From CAYMTV01 sp964393525 (GTDB taxonomy: Bacteria; Patescibacteriota; Microgenomatia; Daviesbacterales; UBA10151), in NCBI GenBank assembly GCA_964393525.1, contig CAYMTV010000001.1, positions 1-64,000 of the forward strand: 64,000 nucleotides of DNA, read 5' to 3'. This document shows positions 8,355 through 14,522 of this stretch, in pieces. The notes beneath the pieces were generated by a model, which made no database searches, was not told where the DNA came from, and saw nothing but the letters and a program-made list of their open reading frames with translations. The stretch's first letter is position 1, and each line of letters opens with the position of its first letter. Position numbers and translations under genes: made by a program.

Positions 8355-9821
8355 ATGAGTGTTCGGACAAGAATGGCACCATCACCAACCGGTAATCTTC
8401 ATTTGGGAACTGCTTATGCAACATTGTGGCCATATATATTTGCCCGCAAAAATGAGCGAAGCTCTTCTTCGAATAATGGGGCATTTATCTTAAGAATTGA
8501 AGACACAGACAGAGAAAGATCAACCAAGGAATTTGAAGCAAATATTATTGAGGGTCTAGGTTGGTTGGGTTTTTCTTGGGATGAGGGACCATTCCATCAG
8601 ATGGATAGGTTAGACCTGTACAAAAAGCATGTTGATGAGCTGATAGCTTCCAATCAGGCTTACTTTTGCTTTTGCACTAAAGAAGAGTTAGAGGAGGAAA
8701 AAAAGAAACAAGCAGAAGCGCACCTGCCGCAGACTTACTCTGGAAAGTGCCGAAGATTAACAAAAGCAGAAGTTGATCAAAAGAAAAAAGATGGAGTGCC
8801 GTATGTGATCCGTTTTAAACTTGCCGAAGAAAGGGGAGTAATAGAATATCAAGATTTAATCCATGGGAAAATCTCATTTGATTCAAAACTGATTGGTGAT
8901 ACCGTGATCATGCGTCAAAACGGGATTCCTTTATATAACTTCGCAGTAGTAGTTGATGATATTGATATGGGGATCACCCATGTTATCCGCGGCGATGATC
9001 ATATCTCAAATACACCAAAACAGATTTTACTCTGGGAAGCATTTAAAAAGGAACTTCCAAAGTTTGGTCACTATCCGGTGCTACTCAATCAGGATAGATC
9101 AGGAAAACTTTCCAAAAGGACCGGATCAGTTTCACTGGATTGGTATAAGCATGAAGGATATTTACCGGAAGCGGTTATAAATTATCTGGCCCTTTTAGGA
9201 TGGACTCCGCCAAATAATAAAGAAATTTTGAACCTAGATCAGATAATCGAGCTTTTTGATATTTCGGATATGAACAAAGCAGCAGCTGCCTGGAATGAGC
9301 AAAAACTTGATTGGATTAATGGGGAATATATTAGAAAGATGAGCGATGAAGAGTTAACAAAAAGATTACAAGAGTATTTGGTAGACCATCCGGCTCAAGA
9401 AAAAATAGCAATGGTTGTGCCGCTTATTAAAGAACGGATCAAGAAGCTTTCGGATTTTGTACCCTTGGCAAACTTTTTATTTCAGAAACCCGAATATGAC
9501 AAACAAGTTTTTGATAAGGTTAAGATTGAAAGCGTGAAAAATGTCTTAAATAGGGTAGTGGAGGAGCTTCAGAAGATGGAAAAACCTTGGACCTCGGAGA
9601 ATTTTGAGAATACATTTAAGAAACTGGCAGAAGAATTAAAAATTTCAAATTTGGATATGTTTCAATTAATCCGTTTAGCTGTCTCTGGACAACTTGTCAG
9701 CCCTCCCCTATTTGAATCTATCCAGATTTTGGGTGAAGAGGAAACTTTAGAGAGAATTAAATATGTCATAGAAACTTATCCTAATTTCCCCTATCAAAAA
9801 CCAGTAGCTGATCGATTTTAG
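8355..9821 (+). CDS. gltX: Glutamyl-tRNA synthetase
   Basis: Class I synthetase of 488 residues. The HIGH-type motif is APSPTGNLHLGT (about 7-18); the catalytic core has RIEDTDRERS, VIRGDDHISNTP and the KMSKS-type KLSKRTGS; the C-terminal anticodon domain follows. ATG 8355 is preferred to TTG 8349: TATAAT at 8339-8344 ends 10 nt before it and there is no ribosome site. Residues 34-41 (ERSSSSNN) form an extra loop between ARKN and GAFILRIEDTD not seen in typical GluRS, encoded by a small palindrome. In organisms lacking GlnRS the enzyme also charges tRNA-Gln; this cannot be told here. Confidence 0.95.
   Translation: MSVRTRMAPSPTGNLHLGTAYATLWPYIFARKNERSSSSNNGAFILRIEDTDRERSTKEFEANIIEGLGWLGFSWDEGPFHQMDRLDLYKKHVDELIASNQAYFCFCTKEELEEEKKKQAEAHLPQTYSGKCRRLTKAEVDQKKKDGVPYVIRFKLAEERGVIEYQDLIHGKISFDSKLIGDTVIMRQNGIPLYNFAVVVDDIDMGITHVIRGDDHISNTPKQILLWEAFKKELPKFGHYPVLLNQDRSGKLSKRTGSVSLDWYKHEGYLPEAVINYLALLGWTPPNNKEILNLDQIIELFDISDMNKAAAAWNEQKLDWINGEYIRKMSDEELTKRLQEYLVDHPAQEKIAMVVPLIKERIKKLSDFVPLANFLFQKPEYDKQVFDKVKIESVKNVLNRVVEELQKMEKPWTSENFENTFKKLAEELKISNLDMFQLIRLAVSGQLVSPPLFESIQILGEEETLERIKYVIETYPNFPYQKPVADRF
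8454..8477. repeat. Short palindromic insertion inside gltX
   Basis: 24 bases coding for extra residues 34-41 of GluRS contain CGAAG-CTCTT-CTTCG (8457-8471). The GAGCGAAG core resembles the dispersed palindromic repeat at 10419-10470 and 46011-46062. The reading frame is kept. Confidence 0.45.
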
Positions 9822-10125
9822 CAGCCATGATGAAATCATTTTCGTGAAGTCCTTTGATAAAGTGAGTGGCCAAAGTAATAGTAACTTTGTTATAAACAAT
9901 TGTGATATTTGGATGGTGGCCTTCTTCTTCTGCAAGATCAGCAACTTTATTTACAAAATCAATAGCCGCTCTAAAAGTTTTGAATTCAAATTTTTTCTTT
10001 ATTTTTAAATTATCCTCTGTAACCCACCCCCCTACTTGTTTTAACATTTTCTGTACTCCCCCCGGTTCCATAGGAGGAACCCATGTCTCACAAGGGATAC
10101 ATTTTTTAGAAGCAAGGTCAGACAT
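9781..10125 (-). CDS. Pterin-4a-carbinolamine dehydratase
   Basis: Small PCD/DCoH-type enzyme (114 residues) that dehydrates 4a-hydroxytetrahydrobiopterin. The signature EEEGHHPNITIVYNKVTITL, with the His pair, is complete, followed by TTHF-like ATHFIKGL. The N-terminus adds a Cys pair (KKCIPCE) and a PPMEP segment, common in bacterial members. ATG at 10125 is favoured: TATAAT on the minus strand (10132-10137) lies 6 nt upstream, predicting a leaderless mRNA. The 3' end overlaps the end of gltX by 41 bp. No aromatic amino acid hydroxylase is nearby, so its role here is open. Confidence 0.92.
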   Translation of the reverse strand: MSDLASKKCIPCETWVPPMEPGGVQKMLKQVGGWVTEDNLKIKKKFEFKTFRAAIDFVNKVADLAEEEGHHPNITIVYNKVTITLATHFIKGLHENDFIMAAKIDQLLVFDRGN

Positions 10126-10169
10126 AGTCTGATTATACACTTATCTTGTGGTAAAATTTACAAGTTCAA

Positions 10170-10240
10170 TGCGGGATCGTCTAACGGCAGGACGATAGCC
10201 TCTGGAGCTATCTATCTTGGTTCGAATCCAAGTCCCGCAG
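10170..10240 (+). tRNA. tRNA-Gln (CTG)
   Basis: Full cloverleaf of 71 nt without encoded CCA. Acceptor TGCGGGA/TCCCGCA with the U1-A72 pair typical of tRNA-Gln, D stem GTCT/GGAC, anticodon stem ATAGC/GCTAT with loop CTCTGGA (anticodon CTG), T stem CTTGG/CCAAG with TTCGAAT loop, discriminator G. TAAAAT at 10152-10157 is a likely -10 box. Confidence 0.95.
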
Positions 10241-10503
10241 CTTTGAAAATAAACCACCTATAAAGGGTGGTCAATTTTCAAATACGGGATATTTGGATTC
10301 TAACCCGCGATTTGCAAAAAAAGTTAGGATAGTTAAATTTCTATTTTTACAACTAAAGCTTAAGTTTTACTGAAGGAAGCGGGTTCGGCCCTGAGCGAAC
10401 CTGTGGTGAGCGTAGTCGTACTTCGAGTTCCCTCAGTATGACCCTGAGTGTTAATCGAATGGGTCGAACCAGTCGAAGGGGGTGTGTTATCCAAGTCCCG
10501 CAG
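10241..10503 (+). mobile_element. Small element bounded by a tRNA-Gln 3'-end duplication
   Basis: The last 15 bases of tRNA-Gln (10226-10240, ATCCAAGTCCCGCAG) recur exactly at 10489-10503, like attL/attR of a tRNA-targeted insertion. Between them there is no gene. It holds a hairpin with arms TTTGAAAAT/ATTTTCAAA and ACCACC/GGTGGT (10242-10280), a degenerate inverted copy of the tRNA T-arm region (10285-10308, with TTTGGATTCTAACC), and dispersed repeats rich in CCTGAGCGAA and GTCGAAGG (10379-10480). It may be the remnant of a larger integrated element or a duplication. From 10504 to 10682 only an AT-rich leader of the RRM gene is seen. Confidence 0.55.
10419..10470 (+). repeat. Dispersed palindromic repeat, copy 1
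   Basis: 52 bp, about 40 identical to the reverse complement of 46011-46062. Shared words include CTCAGTAT, CCTGAG and TCGAATGGGTC. Non-coding and GC-richer than the surrounding sequence. Confidence 0.65.
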
Positions 10504-10682
10504 TTAATTTGTAATATTTCAGCTACAAGCTTGTGTTAATGGCCCAAAGCTGGTAAAATTAGTTTACTTATTAATGCTAAGAATTTAAGATATAAAAAGC
10601 TAAAGCCTTCTGCTTTACTTCTTTTTCTTCCTAAAGTACTTTCATTAAAGAATTTAAAAAAGAAAGGCGGTGAAAACTAAAA

Positions 10683-11039
10683 ATGACCAAATTATTTGTT
10701 GGGGGTATACCCTATTCACTAACAAATCAAAAGTTGGAAGAAATGTTTGCAAAGTTTGGAACGGTAAGTTCAGCGCAGATCATAATGGATAAGTTTACTA
10801 ACCAAAGCAAAGGGTTCGCTTTTGTAGAAATGCAAAATGACGATGAAGCCCAAGCAGCTATCAAAGAACTTGATGGTTACGGTTTGGAAGGGCGCAAAAT
10901 TGGCGTATCCGTTGCCAGACCCAGAGAAGATCATCAAGGCAATAGGCAAGGCTTTTCTTCGAATAATAGAAACAACTTTCGGCGTGATAACTTTAGAAAA
11001 GGAGGCAGTAGCTTCCTTAGAGGTAGTCACAGAAGATAA
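10683..11039 (+). CDS. RNA-binding protein with one RRM domain
   Basis: 118 residues. A single RRM (1-80) with RNP2 LFVGGIPY and RNP1 KGFAFVEM, then a basic Gly/Asn/Arg tail (GNRQGF, RRDNFRKGG). This is the architecture of bacterial glycine-rich RNA-binding proteins, often cold-induced chaperones. It has a clear ribosome site (AAAGGCGGTG about 10 nt upstream), unlike many neighbours, and a long leader after the tRNA-Gln region, which would fit post-transcriptional control. Confidence 0.93.
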   Translation: MTKLFVGGIPYSLTNQKLEEMFAKFGTVSSAQIIMDKFTNQSKGFAFVEMQNDDEAQAAIKELDGYGLEGRKIGVSVARPREDHQGNRQGFSSNNRNNFRRDNFRKGGSSFLRGSHRR

Positions 11040-11056
11040 ACCAAGAAAGATAATTT

Positions 11057-11344
11057 TTGAAAATACCAATAAGATCTATTCGTCCTAATATTAGGTTGGC
11101 CAATCAAGAAAAAACCGAAGAGCGGGAAATTTGGCATAAACTTGTTGTAAAAATAATAAGCTGGAAGAGCGGTTTACTTGAAGGCGGCCTGATTAAGGCA
11201 ACAGATAAAATTACCCCAAAAGAATGGAATACCTACCATAAAGGTAGAGTAAAAATTAGCTCTGATTTCGGCAAGGACAAGGTGAGGTCCAGTTTAAAAG
11301 AGATTAAGGCTTTTATTAAAAAACAGGGCGGGTTTGCGGAGTAA
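11057..11344 (+). CDS. Hypothetical protein, 95 residues
   Basis: Not recognised. Basic protein with WHKLVVKIISWKSGLLEGG and a Lys-rich C-terminus (KEIKAFIKKQGG). No membrane segment. TTG at 11057 is the only usable start after the in-frame TAA at 11051, and it begins 17 nt after the RRM gene, so both may share a message. The strong basic character would allow nucleic-acid binding, but no motif supports it. Confidence 0.55.
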   Translation: MKIPIRSIRPNIRLANQEKTEEREIWHKLVVKIISWKSGLLEGGLIKATDKITPKEWNTYHKGRVKISSDFGKDKVRSSLKEIKAFIKKQGGFAE

Positions 11345-11387
11345 TTTTTGGACGGCTTACTTGAAATGGTTTGATATTATAGTAGGG

Positions 11388-12158
11388 ATGGATTTAGAGC
11401 CATTTCATAGAAGCGTCTATCAGCTGATACTGACTATTGTTGCAGCAGTCAGCACAACTTTCACTTCTCCATCGGATCTACAAATCAACCTGCAAAATCC
11501 CGGGGTAATTACAGCATATAATATTCTAGAAGAAAGTCTCAATATTGATGAATCAGAAAGCATTCAGCTGGACACTGAAGATAAGATTAATCAGGATACG
11601 AGTAAGGTAGAAAAGATAAAATTAGTGATTAAAGAGTCTGATTCGACACCCACTCCAACACCAAGCCCTATTCCATCACCGGTAAAAAAAGCTACTCCAA
11701 TTCCTAAAGAAACCACCGAACCTAAACAAACGAATGATATTGCCCTAAATTCAGAAGCAAATAAAGAAACAAAAACTGGTATAGAGCTGGTTAATCAAAA
11801 TTTATCCGGTTCTGAACTGCTTTTCCAAATGGCCAATCAACACCGTGCAAAACTTGGTTTAGGAGTTTTTGAAAAAGATGAGAAGATTTGTCAAATTGCC
11901 CAACAAAGAGCTCCTCAAGTCTATGGAGAGGTTTTTACGGCTGGCCCAATGCATAAAGGGTTTTATGCACTTAATTTACCTTATTGGGCAGCAGAAAATA
12001 TTGCCTCTTATCAGACAATAGAAGAAAATTTTAATTTTTGGATTGCCGATTATATCCACAGGAAGGCAATAGAAGGGGATTATAAATACAGCTGCGTTGC
12101 CTGCTTTGGGAATTCCTGCTCCCAAATATTTACAAGTTACATACCAAAGAAGAATTGA
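11388..12158 (+). CDS. Secreted CAP (SCP/PR1) domain protein
   Basis: 256 residues: signal anchor (about 8-25), acidic linker, Thr/Pro-rich segment (TPTPTPSPIPSP), then a CAP domain from about 150 with NQHRAKLGLG, AENIASYQTIEENF and FTSYIPK at the end. Paired Cys (SCVACFGNSC) near the C-terminus may form disulfides. CAP proteins act outside the cell; bacterial roles vary. ATG 11388 is chosen because it begins the signal sequence and TATTAT at 11375-11380 lies 7 nt upstream; an earlier in-frame start would precede this promoter. Confidence 0.82.
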   Translation: MDLEPFHRSVYQLILTIVAAVSTTFTSPSDLQINLQNPGVITAYNILEESLNIDESESIQLDTEDKINQDTSKVEKIKLVIKESDSTPTPTPSPIPSPVKKATPIPKETTEPKQTNDIALNSEANKETKTGIELVNQNLSGSELLFQMANQHRAKLGLGVFEKDEKICQIAQQRAPQVYGEVFTAGPMHKGFYALNLPYWAAENIASYQTIEENFNFWIADYIHRKAIEGDYKYSCVACFGNSCSQIFTSYIPKKN

Positions 12159-12200
12159 TCTTTAGAAATATATACATGCTATCATTAATATTTGAAACAT

Positions 12201-13466
12201 ATGTTTAAATTTCTAATACTGATTGGCTTAGTCTTAATTTTAGTTTTTTCGGCTTTAAATCAAGAAAGTGATACAATAATTAAAAACACTACCCTAAAAG
12301 ATTTAAATATATCTAAAACTGCCGTAGATTATTCGGAAGATTTTAAGACGCTTGGTTTTAGTGGACAAAAAAAGTTGGTAGAAGATTCTCAGGGCAATGT
12401 TTATATTGCCTACAGAAAAAAAGTAAATAGTTACTATGAAATTTTTGTCTCCAAACTTAGCAAAAATGCCGACAATAATTTTCAAACAATCTATTCTGAA
12501 AATGTTTCCAGGTTTAGTAATAAAGTAAACCAAAGGGTACCCTCAATCTCAATTGATTCCAAAGACAATATTTATCTAGTCTGGTATGGAACAGATTCGG
12601 CAAAAGAGGAGAATAATAGACAAATCAAATATTCTAGCTCTCAAGATGGAGGAAAAACCTGGTCTAAGCTTGTCAATGTTTCCTTTGTTGAGGGATTTAA
12701 AAAACAAAACCTTTGGCAGGAACACCCGGACATTTTAGTAGGAAAAAATGATAAACTTTTTGTCGTGTGGGAAGGAAAGGATAAAGAAAATAATAATCAA
12801 CAAATCAAATTTGCAAAGTCTAAAGATGGCTCAAGTTGGACAAATTGGAAGAATATTCAGCCGGGAGCAGGCTCCCAATCCAGACCTACTATCCTGCAAG
12901 ATAAAGACGGATTAATCTATGTTTTTATGTATTCAAGAAAGGGCCAAAAAGAGCATCAAATTTGGTACTCAACCTCCAATGACGAAGGCGAAACTTGGAG
13001 CAAATGGGAAAATATTTCAAAGTCAAATAATGATTCAAGGCATTTAGCGGCAGTAGTTGATAATCAAAATGTAATTCATATTGTCTGGAGGGAGTATAAC
13101 CCGGAAAATAAGAGGACCCAAATCAGATATTCACAACTAAACGGTAGACAGTGGTCAAGTTCCAAAATTATTTCCAAATCGGGTACTTATCAGTATTTTC
13201 CTCAAATAGGGTTAGATAAGAACAATAAGGTTTATGTAGTCTGGTGGGAAACATCAAAGAGATACGAATATCCGGAAGAAGACCCACAAGAAGGTAACCT
13301 CTACTTGAGCATATTGCAAGATCAAAATTTTTCACCAACGCAACTTATTTCCACCAAAGCCTATTTTCCTAATATTATCCAGAAATCGGCTATCGATGGA
13401 AGCTATATAATTTACTCCACCAAGGGTAAAAACTTCTCTATAAATTTTACAGAAATCAAACTTTAA
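12201..13466 (+). CDS. Secreted Asp-box (BNR/sialidase-like) propeller protein
   Basis: 421 residues from ATG 12201. Signal peptide or anchor at 3-18, then repeated Asp-box blades: SQDGGKTWS, SKDGSSWTNW and SNDEGETWSKW, interleaved with DSKDNIYLVW, GKNDKLFVVW and DKNNKVYVVW. This is the six-bladed propeller of exosialidases, but no Arg triad or catalytic Tyr could be placed, so it may only bind glycans. TATCAT at 12180-12185 lies 15 nt before the ATG; an in-frame TTG at 12192 would be a leaderless start. It stands just upstream of the polysaccharide genes. Confidence 0.8.
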   Translation: MFKFLILIGLVLILVFSALNQESDTIIKNTTLKDLNISKTAVDYSEDFKTLGFSGQKKLVEDSQGNVYIAYRKKVNSYYEIFVSKLSKNADNNFQTIYSENVSRFSNKVNQRVPSISIDSKDNIYLVWYGTDSAKEENNRQIKYSSSQDGGKTWSKLVNVSFVEGFKKQNLWQEHPDILVGKNDKLFVVWEGKDKENNNQQIKFAKSKDGSSWTNWKNIQPGAGSQSRPTILQDKDGLIYVFMYSRKGQKEHQIWYSTSNDEGETWSKWENISKSNNDSRHLAAVVDNQNVIHIVWREYNPENKRTQIRYSQLNGRQWSSSKIISKSGTYQYFPQIGLDKNNKVYVVWWETSKRYEYPEEDPQEGNLYLSILQDQNFSPTQLISTKAYFPNIIQKSAIDGSYIIYSTKGKNFSINFTEIKL

Positions 13467-13474
13467 GCCCTCTG

Positions 13475-13503
13475 TTGACATTTTAAGTGTAACGTTGTAG
13501 AAT
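13475..13503 (+). promoter_or_regulatory. Strong sigma-70-type promoter upstream of the dehydrogenase gene
   Basis: TTGACA at 13475-13480, exact 17-bp spacer, TAGAAT at 13498-13503; predicted start about 13510, only 5 nt before a terminator-like hairpin. Confidence 0.7.
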
Positions 13504-13514
13504 ATCCTGTAATA

Positions 13515-13557
13515 ATTACTACTAGCTATAAATCAGCTTTGTAGTAATATTTTTTTT
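13515..13557 (+). terminator. AT-rich terminator or leader attenuator
   Basis: ATTACTAC (13515-13522) pairs with GTAGTAAT (13541-13548), with an internal AGCT/AGCT pair, followed by A and eight T (13550-13557). It could end the propeller gene, or act on the short transcript from the promoter at 13475. Confidence 0.7.
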
Positions 13558-13572
13558 GAGTTGACAATTACC

Positions 13573-13578
13573 TATAAT
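13573..13578 (+). promoter_or_regulatory. -10 box directly before the dehydrogenase gene
   Basis: TATAAT ending 8 nt before ATG 13587. The start site would fall at or 1-2 nt before the ATG. This promoter would bypass the hairpin at 13515-13557. Confidence 0.6.
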
Positions 13579-13586
13579 AAAAATAT

Positions 13587-14504
13587 ATGGGGAAAAGTAA
13601 AATAAAATTATCAATCATCGGTTCCGGTATAGTAGGTCAGGCAACGGGCAAGGGTTTTATCGAAAAAGGGTTTGATGTAACCTTTATTGATGTTAATCCA
13701 AGCATTATTGAAAAATTAAACAGCCAAGGTTGCAGGGCTTATCTCGCAAGCGATAGGGAAAATATTCCCTATACCGACATTTCCATATTCACAGTTCCTA
13801 CCCCCACTATTGGTGACGAAATCGAGCTAAAGTTTCTAAAAGCAGCTGCTAAAGATCTGGGAAAAAGAATCGGGAAGATGAAAAGAGATCACTTAGGAGT
13901 AGTCAGAAGTACTGTTGGCCCCGGAAGCACAGAGATTATGCTTAAAATTTTAGAAAAATACTCAGGTAAGAAAGCCGGCAAAGACTTTGGGGTTTGTATG
14001 AATCCAGAGTATCTAAGAGAAGTATCAGCCTTGGAAGATTTTGCTAATCCCTGGATTGTAGTAATAGGAGAATTTGATAAAAGATCAGGAGATTTATTAG
14101 AAAAAGTTTATAAAAGATTTAAAGCTCCGATCCACAGAGTTTCTTTGAAAGAAGCTGAAATGCAAAAATATGTTCACAATTTATACAACGCCTATAAAAT
14201 CACTTTCTTTAATGAAATGAGAAGGATTGCTCAGGCTTTAAAAATTGATGCCGAGAATATGTTTGAGATGACTGTCAAAAGCTGCGAGGGGATCTGGAAT
14301 CACAGTTATGGGACCCGTAACTTTGGACCATTCTCCGGAAGCTGTCTGCCAAAAGATACTCAGGCATTTCTAGCTTGGGCACAGAAAAAAGGTTATGAAG
14401 CGGACTTGCTTGAAACTACGATTGAGGTTAATAAAACTTTTATTTCAAGAAAAGTAGATACAACCAGAATCCTCCCAACACGCTACTCAGAATTACCACT
14501 TTAG
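13587..14504 (+). CDS. UDP-glucose/GDP-mannose 6-dehydrogenase family, short form
   Basis: NAD-dependent four-electron oxidation of a sugar nucleotide to a uronate, as in AlgD or UDP-glucose dehydrogenase. Rossmann motif GSGIVGQATG at about 12-21, NPEYLRE, the central helix region with KYVHNLYNAYKI, and the catalytic Cys253 in GSCLPKD. It has only 305 residues; family members of 390-450 carry a C-terminal Rossmann domain binding the nucleotide sugar, which is absent here, so either the enzyme is minimal or the domain is lost. The next gene, 18 nt on, is a polysaccharide synthase fused to a C5-epimerase, which argues for supplying uronate units. Substrate (GDP-mannose or UDP-glucose) cannot be told. 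Confidence 0.88.
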   Translation: MGKSKIKLSIIGSGIVGQATGKGFIEKGFDVTFIDVNPSIIEKLNSQGCRAYLASDRENIPYTDISIFTVPTPTIGDEIELKFLKAAAKDLGKRIGKMKRDHLGVVRSTVGPGSTEIMLKILEKYSGKKAGKDFGVCMNPEYLREVSALEDFANPWIVVIGEFDKRSGDLLEKVYKRFKAPIHRVSLKEAEMQKYVHNLYNAYKITFFNEMRRIAQALKIDAENMFEMTVKSCEGIWNHSYGTRNFGPFSGSCLPKDTQAFLAWAQKKGYEADLLETTIEVNKTFISRKVDTTRILPTRYSELPL

Positions 14505-14522
14505 GTTTTGGTAATAAATATT

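Noticed and set aside
10241..10682. Missed protein gene in the 440-bp gap after tRNA-Gln
   Set aside because: No frame of credible length or composition; the space is repeats and an AT-rich leader.
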